A stretch of 21,826 nucleotides of DNA from Priapulus caudatus (GCF_000485595.1 NW_014579449.1:11221-33046); one strand, 5' to 3'. Positions 7,600 through 18,194 are shown, counted from the first letter of the stretch. Made by a program: numbers and translations. Notes: generated from the sequence alone by a model not told the origin.

Positions 7600-8689
7600 G
7601 ACGACGGGCGTTGTATGGCTCAACCCATATTGCACGCATGCCCACGCTAACACAGCATCGCCCACCGCCCCTCATCCAAAAAAGTCACATCTACTGCATT
7701 TTCGAGCGAAACGCCGATCTCACTTCTGCCGCATCAATCTAACTAACGCAGAATTGTCTTATCATACGCTAAGCCTCGTTAACAAAAATGACCGCATTTA
7801 GCACCTGCCCCTCGAATTCCTCGAAATCCGCATTTATTCGCCCGTAACCCAGCCCCGCCGATTATTCCTATACCGCGTGTACGGCCGTACAGCGGCTCCG
7901 AGCCGAAGGCTAATCGGTTATCTGGGGGCTTTTCAGACAACCGGCCGCCGAGTCCGGCATAGATCGAGCCAGTGTCACGACTCACCGCAGTCACGACCAG
8001 CCACCTTGATATGTGCTGCGTGCGTCACAGGTACCGCAGTTTGCCATCTACAAGCTGTTCGAACGTGTGGTTTACGTAAGTCAAACTGGCGTTAGACCAG
8101 CCTAGCCCAGACGGCCTATCAACTGTTACCATGCACAGCGCCATCTCTTGGATCAAAAAATAAAAGATTAAATAAGAGATAAAATTACTCAATCAGGGCC
8201 GTCCCTAGCGATCAGCTATAATCCAGGCAGGCAAATGGCATAGTTTACTTTCTTCCTGTACTTAATTTAGTCCTATCGGTTTCACTGTTTATTAGCGAAG
8301 AAAGGTATAAACTGTTGTAGTGCTGCATAATTTCCCTCTGCTTGCTTCTATAGATATTTCCACATTTTTTGCTACCTGCCCATAATCATTATTTCTCCTT
8401 AACCTACATTTTTCAGTTTCGGACATCTATCATAACGCTTTATACACCGCGTCAAATCCACTTTCTTAGCACTTTAGGTATCACGAAAATATCCAAGGAA
8501 TCAATCAATATACCGTCATATCAAGAATGATGCCCAAAATATTTCTTGTTTGTGATTTATATAACCGATGTATGTTAAGAGAAAATGAACTTGTGACCTA
8601 ATGCGAGCATGACTGACGCTTTTTACTGTTTTACATAATCCCAATTTCTAGAATATCGGCCATATAATCATTAATTGCATCTTCCTAAA
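7600..8689. other. Unique sequence, no gene recognised
   Basis: Moderately CpG-rich to about 8090, then AT-rich. Frames here are short and unmotivated. Weak points of note are a CTCF-like GCGCCATCTCTTGG at 8138-8151 and CAGGGCCGTCCCTAG at 8194-8208, which resembles a hAT-type terminal repeat but has no partner. Confidence 0.4.
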
Positions 8690-9820
8690 AACATGGCAGA
8701 CCATTCCGCTGACGCGCTGATGGAGACGGTGCGCCGGCCTCCGATTTGGCGCACGTCTCCACTGCGAACAGCCGCTGCATACTTGACATCCCCGCGGTCG
8801 CGTGCCATAATCCGCGCGAACAGCGCTGTTGTCGGCGCCGCTCCAGCGCCTCATGAATCTACAGCCTGTGCAACGCAACCTTGTATCATGTCTCTCTGAC
8901 GACTTGCGGCCGCACCGTTTTTGCGCCGCAAGCGCACCAGCTCGCGGCGAAGCCGCGCCCCAACGCGAATAGCCCCTCACGCTTTTTTGTCCACTTCAGA
9001 CAGATATCCTTGAGAACATGGGTCTGACAACCAGCCATTTACCAAAACTGGGCGCAATCCAACGCGACATTTCTGCGATGGACAGGCAGTAGGCACCATC
9101 TCCAAACGCCCCTAAACGTGTTTTTGGTGGCGCGCCTCATCGGCTACAGACGTAGCTGACTCCTACAAGAAACCTGCAAGAAATGCGTCGAATTCAGCGA
9201 TGACCACCTCCGCGTTCCCGTTGGCCGCTAGCGCGATGACATGGCACTACTGGCCGAGTATAGAGTTTGCTCTCATCACAATACTGCTTTACGAAAAGTG
9301 CTTGTAAAACGGCGCCTTCTCACGTGGGGCGCGCGTCTACTGCCAAATCCGCATGCCGCGTTACGCGCGCCTTGGCTGCATACGTGACATTTTGACGCAA
9401 CCCTCTACGCCCCGAGCGCTGCGCCGTGGCAACGACACGTCCTGCGAACCCAATAGCGCTGGCGTGGCCGGCGCGAAATGTCTTTTTCCCCAACAACGGA
9501 AGAAAGGATTAGGCGCCTTTTCATTGGCTGGAATTTGCAAGGATGTCAGCCCTCCACATTCACTTTGTAGCCAAAATCCCCAATTATCTCACCAAAAACC
9601 TTCACCGAATCTTCTGTAAGTGAGTTAAATAGTTTTAGTACTGTTTTCTTAAAACAACGTGGGTTTAGTGAATAACCAAAATCATCATGCGCGTTGGGTA
9701 TGAGATGGTCTAGCTTATACATTATAGTTAAACTTTTTTAAAGCTGACCGAATTTCTGTTTATGTGTCGTGCGCCGTGTCCCGATTATATTTAGCGTTTC
9801 GCTGACCATCAGGTTAAACA
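8690..9820. other. CpG-rich unique region without a supportable gene
   Basis: Two blocks (about 8690-8985 and 9170-9500) are rich in CG dinucleotides and GGCGCC, GCGCGC words, as in unmethylated islands or promoters. Open frames at 8675-8899 (+), 8648-8980 (-) and 9353-9619 (+) show no recognisable domain, membrane segment or codon pattern. Confidence 0.35.
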
Positions 9821-10000
9821 CTAGGGCTACTACTACTACGTACTAGTAATACTAACTACTACGTCAACGAGTACCAGTACGTATAGCGTCTAAGTACTGG
9901 TCGTAGCCCTATACTGGACTAGTAATAGTACCGGTCGTACCTCTAGTAGGCCTAGTGTCTGAGAGGGTCGTTGTCGTAACAGGTACGTTGCCGATATTGG
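9821..10000. repeat. Partly palindromic CTAGTAC-word region
   Basis: TAGGGCTAC (9822-9830) is exactly complementary to GTAGCCCTA (9903-9911). The 90 bases between are built of CTACTAC, GTACTAGTA and CAGTAC words that partly pair. GTACCGGTCGTACC and AGGTACGTTGCCGATAT follow, resembling words in the fold-back element at 10621-10919. It is a possible degraded relative of that element. Confidence 0.45.
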
Positions 10001-10053
10001 GCCAAGGATAGAGACCAGTATGGTGCCCTAAATAAAAGCATAATGTCCTAAAA

Positions 10054-10120
10054 ACTAACCCTAAACTCTAACCCTAACCCCAATCCTAACGCCCCTACAC
10101 GCCTAACCATAACCCTAACC
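10054..10120. repeat. Interstitial telomere-like CCCTAA block 1
   Basis: Imperfect CCCTAA repeats, including ACTAACCCTAAACTCTAACC and CATAACCCTAACC, interrupted by CCAATCC and CCCCTACACG. This corresponds to the TTAGGG telomere repeat in C-strand orientation. The block is short and degenerate and lies deep inside a scaffold, so it is interstitial. Confidence 0.85.
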
Positions 10121-10278
10121 TATTATATATGATTTAATATTATATTTTTATTTATATTGATCGTAAATGACATTGTTTTATTTGGGACCGCCATGTTCTC
10201 TATCCTTGAACCCAGATGTGACCCCGAGGTACATATATTGATAACACAAAGTGTAGCCAGACTTGTACTACAGAATTG

Positions 10279-10343
10279 TACCCTAACCCTTAACACTTAA
10301 CCATAACTAACCTAACTCTCAAACCCTAACCCTAACCCTAACA
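10279..10343. repeat. Interstitial telomere-like CCCTAA block 2
   Basis: Starts ACCCTAACCCTTAACACTTAA and ends in three near-perfect CCCTAA units at about 10322-10341. Same orientation as block 1, separated from it by ~160 bp of AT-rich sequence. Confidence 0.85.
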
Positions 10344-10620
10344 TACCTCATATAAAAATATAAACATATACATCTTAATATAAAATATATAGAAAAAATC
10401 GAAGCAACCATCAGAAGCGCTATAGCTCTTGCTATTTATACAACCCGTTTGGGAAAACAATATTCAGCGGCGCGGCGAATACTGCTGAACACGGTGTGCG
10501 TGCGATGCCAGTTTTTACACTAGGCTATCACTGTCCGAATACTGCGCAAATGCAGCCGCACACACAAAATACTCGCCCGCGTGCGCGCCAGCCGCGGCAA
10601 CAACCAAGCAGCCGCTCATA

Positions 10621-10913
10621 AGGTCTATTCTCCCCAGGGTACTGCCGCAACGATACCACCTGGTACGGTCCCGGTATACCGAACGTATGTGTCACTATTT
10701 GATATGGTTAGTGTTAGATTAGGCGTTAGGTTACGGATTGAGGTTAGTGTTCGGTTCAGGTTAGGGAAGTAGCGTAGCGCCACTCTCCATAGACTCGTTT
10801 AGTGGAGTAGCGAGGTTACGGAACGCGGCATTATTAGATAGTGCCAGGGTACGTTCGCGGTATATCCGAACCGTACCAGGGTAACGTTCCGGCACTACCC
10901 GGGGACATTAGAC
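10621..10913. mobile_element. Fold-back (inverted-repeat) element with TTAGG-rich loop
   Basis: Bases 10621-10706 are complementary to 10829-10913. By eye about three quarters of positions pair across ~86 bp, with blocks such as TACGTTCG, CCGTACCAGG and GGGGA. The ~120-bp loop (10707-10828) starts with degenerate TTAGG/GTTAG repeats. The layout fits a MITE or fold-back element, but no clear target-site duplication is visible and no coding capacity exists. Confidence 0.6.
10706..10767. repeat. Degenerate TTAGG/TTAGGG block in the fold-back loop
   Basis: Repeats of GGTTAG, GATTAGG, CGTTAGG, GAGGTTAG and CAGGTTAGGG lie on the plus strand, opposite in orientation to the CCCTAA blocks upstream. 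Telomere similarity is clear but imperfect. Confidence 0.6.
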
Positions 10914-11222
10914 CCTCTCAAGCTAGCGCAAGCAGCAAGCAGCCTAAAGATGCTCGCGTGCCGATACCGTGTAGGTGTGACGACAACTACTGTCGCTACT
11001 GTTACTCTTCCCGCGCTATACGGATTCGCCCGCTGCCGCCCTCCTGTCGGCAGCGCGAATTTCGTATAGCGGCAGCGCAAATACCACTACAACACGCGGT
11101 CGCGTGCGCCCAGTCCCGCGCGAAGTCGTCGCCGTTTACACCTCTTCGGTCGCGGACAACGCATCTTTTGGGCAAACGTCATGCTTGTACCACGTACCAT
11201 CACCTTGCAACACATGCTAAAA

Positions 11223-11349
11223 GCCGAAAGGTGATTACTCGATCCACAATATCGGGTGCACAGCAAAGCCACCATCTCCGTCATGTTTTCACGAGTTTCG
11301 AAAAAATCATTAAAACTATGCGATGTTGTATTGTTTATCTCTAGACACC
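11223..11349 (+). repeat. Direct repeat, left copy, ending at the assembly gap
   Basis: GCCGAAAGGTGATTA through CACGAGTTTCGAAAAAATC and the run ATGCGATGTTGTATT to CTCTAGACACC matches 12509-12636 with a few indels and one more divergent internal stretch. It stops exactly at the N run. Confidence 0.8.
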
Positions 11350-11374
11350 NNNNNNNNNNNNNNNNNNNNNNNNN
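11350..11374. other. Assembly gap (25 N)
   Basis: A run of 25 N. Any frame drawn across it is meaningless. The join may be wrong, because the sequence left of the gap recurs beyond the element to its right. Confidence 0.98.
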
Positions 11375-11387
11375 GCTTGACCCGCTC

Positions 11388-11562
11388 CATGGCTACATCA
11401 ACGCGCAGCGCTATGTACCTCGTAACACCCAGAACCGCGTCTGCTTCTCGCTCTCCGCGCGACACGCTTCTGCCTCCGCCGCTGCCGCCGCTGCTTGCCG
11501 CCGCTTCTGCCCTGCCGGCTGCGAATCAAATCGTAACGTAAGCATTCTCCGGCTTGACATAC

Positions 11563-11593
<31 letters not shown>

Positions 11594-11599
11594 GCATAC

Positions 11600-11658
<59 letters not shown>

Positions 11659-12497
11659 CACACGCACACGCACGCGCACGCGCACGCACACGCACACGCA
11701 CACCACACGCACACACACACACACCCACATATACCGCGCGCTTGCCGCCTCGCTCTCGCTTTCGTCTTTCCGCTGTCAGGCCGCTACACGCCCGATCGCC
11801 ATCATGCTACTGGCAAAGAATGGATGGCGCGATCGACTACCGCAAAAAAGCACGCGCCATTTTTAAATCGTGCTTATGTCTTTTATTTTATTATTTTATT
11901 TTATTTTAGTTTATTTTATATGATTATGTATTATGTTTCTAGCATCGCAGTCGCCCTCCGATGGGTGGAGGGCTCATCATCAGGAGCCCCGGCGATCGGC
12001 GGCGCGGCTCAGCGGGAGATCGTATTTTCGTCGGCGTTTCCGGTCGGGATGAGCGATCGATTGAGTCGACTGCGTAACCATCTGCTTGTCGTCGGCGGTG
12101 GCGGGGGAAAAACTTGCGCATGCGCACCCGCCGTTTCCCGACTCAGATCGATTAGCGGAACAGCGACTTCCGGACAGTCGTCGCGCACCGGAAGTCGACG
12201 TGCGTTACGGGGAAGGGTTTTGGGAAGCCGGAGGCGGGGCGGATAGCACTAAATAGGAAAATATCGGTGTGCCAAAATCGGTGTGCTAGTCGAAACTAGT
12301 CGACGAAGCAACGTAACGCACCAATGTTTACCGCAACAACGTTTTATTTACTTTTATTACTATTAATTTATTACTGGCTTTATTATGTAGACGCGGTGCT
12401 TAGCCGCACGCACACGCACTATAATTGTCGAAACGGATTCACCAATAATAACAAGAGAACACTCGATCGTCCACTTTTAACAAATAACACCAACTAG
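11388..12497 (+). repeat. Dispersed ~1.1-kb element, copy 2
   Basis: Same order of segments as 6429-7599. It begins CATGGCTACATCAACGCG and ends CACCAACTAG, lacks the ~28-bp extra piece of copy 1 near its end, and has a longer CA/CGCA array. A YY1-like AAAATGGCGGC (12502-12512) lies just beyond its end. Sequence identity is high apart from single-base indels. Confidence 0.88.
11558..11728. repeat. (CA)n/(CGCA)n array inside dispersed copy 2
   Basis: CA repeats carry the same interruptions as copy 1 (CAAAC, CAGCATAC, CAAAC), followed by a CGCACGCGCA-rich extension at about 11650-11712 that is much shorter in copy 1. Confidence 0.93.
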
Positions 12498-12508
12498 TTT
12501 TAAAATGG

Positions 12509-12636
12509 CGGCCGAGAAGGTGATTAACCGATCACCAAGTTTGGTTGATCGAATCCCACATGCTCGTCAATGTTTTTCACGAGTTTCGAAAAATCATTAA
12601 AACTAGTGGCGATGTTGTATTTTATCTCTGACACTC
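12509..12636 (+). repeat. Direct repeat, right copy
   Basis: Matches 11223-11349: GCCGAGAAGGTGATTA, then CACGAGTTTCGAAAAATC and GATGTTGTATT to GACACTCG. The minus-strand frame 12524-12835 passes through it; its residues look ordinary but no family was recognised. Confidence 0.8.
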
Positions 12637-13068
12637 GCATCCGGTATAAAATAAAAATATCCGCTCGCAAACCTCTATAAAGGTGCATGACGCGTGTAGA
12701 CGCCGTATTGGCAGAATTGTAGGAACAATAACTGGGCCATTTCTGACGTAATACTGGGGAGAGGATGGAAAAAGCGCCGATGTTATGCCAGACTATACGC
12801 TCGGAGCTCGCGTATATGCAATCTGGAGGCGCCACTAGGAAGTTCCGCCAGATAATTTAATAGCTTTCAATTTCTGGCTAGTAGCAATATTTCGTGAACC
12901 GTGTTTTAATGCGTAACACCTGCACACACATACGCCACACACACATAAACGCACGCACATGCCACGGACTATACGCCGACATATCTGGTTACATACTAGC
13001 ATTAGACATGTATGAGAATCGACATGTATGCTACAGTCGTGATACACATAAGCTAACTGCGTCCTCTC
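12637..13068. other. Unique sequence, no gene recognised
   Basis: Mixed composition with a short ACACAC/CGCA patch near 12920-12965. A minus-strand frame of 103 codons (12524-12835) has no identifiable motif and partly overlaps the direct repeat. Confidence 0.35.
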
Positions 13069-13315
<247 letters not shown>

Positions 13316-13372
13316 TCGTAAAGAATAAGAATCTCCGCTGGTGGGCCGTAAAATACTTTAACAACGGTTACA

Positions 13373-15238
13373 AGATCAGCAGCAAGCAGCATCATTACAC
13401 AGCCCATTACAGTACAGTAGCACAGCATAGCAGTAGCATAGAAGTAGCAGTAGCAGTACAGTACAGTAGCAAGTAGCAGTAGCAGTAGCATAGCATGTAG
13501 CAGTAGGATAGACAATAGCAAGTAGCAGCAGCATGCATACAATCTACCACAGCCATTAGCAGTAGCAGTAAGCCAGAGCAGTATCAGTAGCGAGTATGAG
13601 CAGTAGCATAGTAGCAGTTAGCAGTCAGCAGCTAGCAGTAGCAGTAGCAGTAGCCACTAGAGTAAAGTAGAGCAGCCAGCAAGTAAGTCAGTAGCAGCAT
13701 CATTATACACAGCCATTACGCAGTAGCAAGTAAGCATAGCAGTACATAGGCAGTAGGCAGTAAGCAGCTAAGCAGTAGCAGTAGCAGTAGCAAGAGCAGT
13801 ACCAGTAGCAGTAGCAGTAGCAGTAGCAGTAGATAGCAAGCAGCAGCAGTAGCATAGCCAGCACTCTTACCACAGCCATTAGCCAGTAGCAGTACAGTAG
13901 CCAGTAGCAGTGCAGTAGCAGTAGCGCAGATAGCCAGTCAGCATAGCATGTTAGCAGTAGCAAAGTAGCAGTAGCAGTAGCAGTACAGTAGGAAGTAGCA
14001 GTGATCAGCAGCAGCTACCAGTAGCAGCATATACAGCAGCATACATAGTAGCCCAGTGCATCAGTAGCAGTAGCAGTAGCAGTAGCCAGTAGCAGCGCAT
14101 AGAGGCAGTATGTGCAGTAGGTAGCAGTAGCAGGCATAGAATACAGTAGAGGGAAGTAGCAGTAAGCAGATCATACGACACATATAGCAGTAGCCATAGC
14201 AGTTAGCAGTAGAGGGCAAGTGCAGAGCATAGCATAAGCAGTAGACAGCAGCAGTAGCCAAAACACGAGCAGTACAGTTAGCAGTAGCAAGTTAGCGAGT
14301 GAGAGCAGTAGCAGTAGCAGCAGATAGCAGCAGCAGTAAGCAGTAAGCAGTAGCAGTAGCAGTAGCAGCAGTAGTAGCAGTAGCAGCAGAAGCAGCGTAG
14401 CATAGCAGCTAGCAGTAGCAGTAGCATAGCAGTAGCAGGCACAGTACAGAGCAGTAATGAGCAGAGCAGTATCAGCACAGTAGCGAGTAAGGCCAGTAGC
14501 AGAATCATTACCACAGCCATTAGCAGTAGCAGTAGCCAGTAGCAGATAGCAGTAGAAGTAGCCAGTAGCAGCAGGCAGTAGCAGTTAGCAGCACAGTAGC
14601 AGTAGCAGTAGGGCAGTAGCAGCGACGAGGTAGCAGTAGCAGTAGCAGTAGCAGTAGCAGTAGCAGTGAGCGCAGCAGCAGCCAGAGCAGAGCAGTAGCA
14701 GTACGCAGTAGCAGCTAGCATGTAGCAGTGGCATTTAGCAATAGCAGTAGCAGTGGCAGTAGCAGTAAGCAGTGCAGTAGAAATAGTAGCAGCAGCAGTA
14801 GTAGCAGCAATAGCAGCAGCAGCCGCAGCAGCAGCAGCAGCAGCAGCAGCATCATTACCACAGTAGCAGTGGCAGTAGCAGTAGCAGTAGCAGTAGCAGT
14901 AGAAGTACAGTGGCAGTAGCAGTAGCAGCATCACGCAAGTAGCAGCCACCAGCACAGTAGTAGCAGCAGCAGCAGTAGAAATAGTAGCAGCAGCAGTAGT
15001 AGCAGCAATAGCAGCAGCAGCCGCCGCAGCAGCAGCAGCATCATTACCACAGTAGCAGTGGCATAGCAGTAGCAAGTAGCAGTAGCAGTAGCAGTAGCAG
15101 TAGCAGTAGCAGTAGCAGTAGCAATAGCAGTGGCGAGTAGCAGTAGCAGGCAGCAGCTAGCAGCAGCAGCAGCAGTATAGCAGCACGCAGAAGAAAATAG
15201 TAGCAGCAGCAGTAGTAGCAGCAATAGCAGCAGCAGCC

Positions 15239-15271
<33 letters not shown>

Positions 15272-15292
15272 CAGCAGCACTGCAGCACTACT
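13373..15292. repeat. Large AGCAGT hexamer array with higher-order structure
   Basis: About 1.9 kb of AGCAGT/TAGCAG units, passing to pure CAG runs after 14800. An anchor resembling ATCATTACCACAGCCATTA recurs near 13391, 13541, 13699, 13864, 14504, 14851 and 15040. A second marker, GAAATAGTAGCAGCAGCAG, recurs near 14779, 14977 and 15191. Private single-base insertions break the register, so Leu- and Cys-Tyr-rich minus-strand frames are not genes. Confidence 0.93.
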
Positions 15293-15545
15293 AACACCGC
15301 TACCACCACAGTAACGATGGCGGGCTATTTATCTGGCACTAGCCGTGGATTTGTGGCGCGTGTGTATAACATCATATGATAACATGAATGGGCTGACTAT
15401 TCGTGGTGCTACGCCGCGCAACCGCTATCGCTAATCCAGCGATGGAACATATATGCCACTTTAAGGCGACGATGAATAACAAATTATTGCCGTAATAAAA
15501 CTACGGCCATTGCGTCTAATTAAGCACGGACGGCGCGAGAGGAGA
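15293..15545. other. Unique spacer
   Basis: Non-repetitive sequence between two satellite arrays; no open frame or motif of note. Confidence 0.4.
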
Positions 15546-15547
15546 AA

Positions 15548-15593
15548 CACGCACACATTCACACTGCCAAACATACACACACACACGTACGCA

Positions 15594-15650
<57 letters not shown>
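15548..15650. repeat. (CA)n microsatellite
   Basis: Imperfect CA/CGTA repeats, then a pure CA run from about 15596 to 15650. Confidence 0.95.
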
Positions 15651-15652
<2 letters not shown>

Positions 15653-15687
15653 TATCTGTCACAGCACTACATTTAGTTAGTTTCGCA

Positions 15688-15697
15688 CGACGACGGC

Positions 15698-15730
<33 letters not shown>

Positions 15731-15908
15731 CACGCCGATGAATAAAAAAAAACGACGATGGCTATATTGCACCGCCGACGACGAAAAAGGCGACGGCGAC
15801 AATTGTGATGACGACGACGATGGTGATAACGACAATGACGGCAACGACGATGACGACAACGATGACGATAACGACAACGATGACGATGACGACGACGATG
15901 GCGATAGC
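15688..15908. repeat. GACGAT/GACGAC hexamer tract, Asp-rich in one frame
   Basis: Units of GACGATGACGAT are interrupted by a poly-A run near 15745 and unrelated patches. One plus frame (15702-16229, 175 codons) is open and reads a long Asp/Asn/Gly stretch, then an unrecognised ~100-residue tail. The other strand is also open over the repeat. Without conservation or a recognised domain I treat it as a repeat, with a small chance of a genuine acidic protein. Confidence 0.7.
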
Positions 15909-15979
15909 ACGCAGGCAGCGAGCGCGCGCGTGTTTTTTTGTCTCGGCGGGCAAACAGCGTATGTTGTGTTTCCATCGTC

Positions 15980-16215
15980 TGCTGCGCCGCCATTTTGCGA
16001 CGTCTGTCAACATTCCAGTCCCGTCTCCGCCGCTCCCGGCGCGTCTGTCAACCTTTTGATTAAGCGATTCCGTGCACTTACTCTCTCTCTACAGGACTCA
16101 CTGCGCATGCGCCACAGCCGCAGTGATACCGACATGCCCGGGGTTTTCACCGTGGTCTTTAAATGCGCGCGTCTATTTTTTTCCCATCCGCGGTCGGCCA
16201 TTTTTTGTCAATGGT
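15980..16215. promoter_or_regulatory. Possible CpG-rich TATA-less promoter region
   Basis: TGCGCATGCGCC at 16102-16113 closely matches the NRF-1 palindrome. GCCGCCATTTT at about 15987-15997 and GGCCATTTTTT at about 16196 resemble YY1 sites. Both factor families are conserved in animals and mark TATA-less promoters. No transcript or gene start could be tied to it. Confidence 0.3.
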
Positions 16216-16555
16216 ATGAGATTACTTAAGTAATTACTTTCAGGAACGTATTCGCGGAGCTATTGTCGTATTTCCCAAGGTTCTGATAATGGTGGAAACT
16301 TCCGATTGCACTTCCAATTTCTTTCGGCATGATATGAAAAAAGAGAGAGGGCAAGAGCCTAATCAGAAACCGCTGGATGTAAGAGTATAGAAGAAGCCTC
16401 GCTAGTTGTAAGACTATAGGAGAAACCGCACTGGTTACTACGTCAGCGGAAATGGAAGGCGAACGCGCGATCATAGCACTATATGCACGTGAAACGCAAT
16501 ATGTACGAGAGGGCAGCAATGTTACACTAATGGGTTTCCACTGACAGTTTGTGTA
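16216..16555. other. Unique sequence, minus frame open but unrecognised
   Basis: The minus strand is open for about 105 codons from the CA array to 16226. Its residues are hydrophobic and Ser-rich with no known motif, and its upstream half is CA repeat. It is not called as a gene. Confidence 0.35.
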
Positions 16556-16556
16556 C

Positions 16557-17026
<470 letters not shown>

Positions 17027-17142
17027 CACGCACGCCACGCACGCCACCGCGACGCCACGCACATGTATGCTCAGCGACGGTTGAATATGATTCACTAGCC
17101 AGCGTTGTCTGCATTTACTCATCACGCATTTCACCCCGTATC

Positions 17143-17145
<3 letters not shown>

Positions 17146-17174
<29 letters not shown>
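17146..17174. repeat. (TA)n microsatellite
   Basis: An uninterrupted TA run flanked by AATA and TTAAAA. Confidence 0.95.
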
Positions 17175-17178
<4 letters not shown>

Positions 17179-17780
17179 GGATGGCATGAAAAACAACAAA
17201 CAGATCAATCATGAACGAATAACTTCACACGGTCACGCGACAGACAGCAAACGCCTCGATGGAAAACGAAAAACGAGAAATACGAGCGCAGCGATTGTAT
17301 AACACAAGCATCCTTCGAACATAAAAGTCATCTGTTTATTTTTGGCAACAACAGAGGCGGCGAACCGACAGCGGTAATGTAAAAACCTTTTACGCGAAAT
17401 GAACTCGATGGACAATAACGCGTTCAAACAAAAGCACGTCGCTATAATATCGAGTGAAGCGCACTCTATCGCCAGGCGTCTGAATTATTCACGCGTATCT
17501 GCGACGGAGACGGAATCCGTGGCGGGTTTTCTTTTGCGCGCACTCGGCGCGCGATGAAAGCAAATAGACTCGCGCGCGCCGAAACGATACGTCGCAAATT
17601 TGCGTTAATATGACGAGACAGAAATCATTGCGGGAACTATCGCTCGGCGCTTGGCGGTCACTTATTAATAAAACATTTAGTACTTCTCACCCGCCTGCAC
17701 GCGCGTTCTTTATCAGAGTATCTAGCATCGCGTATAGCCGCGTTCTCAGCGCCATGCTATTGCCTCACGCCGCGATACTA
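17175..17780. other. Unique sequence, no gene recognised
   Basis: The largest non-repetitive stretch of the right half. CpG-rich words (CGCGCGCC, GGCGCGCG) cluster at about 17530-17600. A 64-codon minus frame (17233-17427) and the N-terminal part of a plus frame from 17610 show no recognised motif. Confidence 0.4.
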
Positions 17781-17782
17781 TT

Positions 17783-17878
17783 ATTATTTATATATATATA
17801 TATATATTATATTATATATTATTATCATATCACTATATTAATATATATATATTATATTATTATATTATATATACTACA
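17783..17878. repeat. AT-rich TA/TTA tract
   Basis: TATATA and ATTATATTA repeats with one CATATCAC interruption. It is highly self-complementary. Confidence 0.93.
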
Positions 17879-17939
17879 TGCAGTAGATGCCACCGTAAAT
17901 CAGCGTGTTGGAGTGCGTCCTTATAGTGTTGCGCCTGCA

Positions 17940-18055
17940 TCCGCCCCTCCCTATTCTCTCTTGCTCTTTCATTCGCTTTTCCTCTGCCTTTCCTTCTCTC
18001 TCGCGATCGCTTCCCGCACCCCTCCGCCTCTCTTCGCCTTCTTTTGCTTCGCTAC
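17940..18055. repeat. CT-rich tract
   Basis: Imperfect CTCTT, CTTCT and CCTCT repeats leading into the CA/CG composite microsatellite. Confidence 0.8.
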
Positions 18056-18140
18056 CACACACACGCGGCGCGCACGCGCCACACGCACGCGCACACACGC
18101 ACACACACACGCACACGCACACGCACACGCACACGCCACA

Positions 18141-18194
<54 letters not shown>

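Noticed and set aside
8675-9619. Possible genes in the CpG-rich region (8675-8899 +, 8648-8980 -, 9353-9619 +)
   Set aside because: No motif, no splice pattern and overlapping open frames on both strands, as expected from GC-rich sequence.
10054-10767. Telomere-telomere fusion site
   Set aside because: A head-to-head fusion would read TTAGGG repeats followed by CCCTAA on one strand; here CCCTAA blocks come first and TTAGG-like sequence later, the opposite order, with unrelated sequence between.
11256-11909. Plus-strand frame crossing the N run
   Set aside because: It passes through a 25-N assembly gap and a CA array; neither side resembles a protein.
12524-12835. 103-codon minus-strand frame overlapping the right direct repeat
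   Set aside because: Residues look plausible but the left copy of the repeat does not keep the frame, and no family is recognised.
16226-16550. Minus-strand frame of about 105 codons beside the CA array
   Set aside because: No recognisable motif; its apparent length depends on the stop-free CA repeat upstream.
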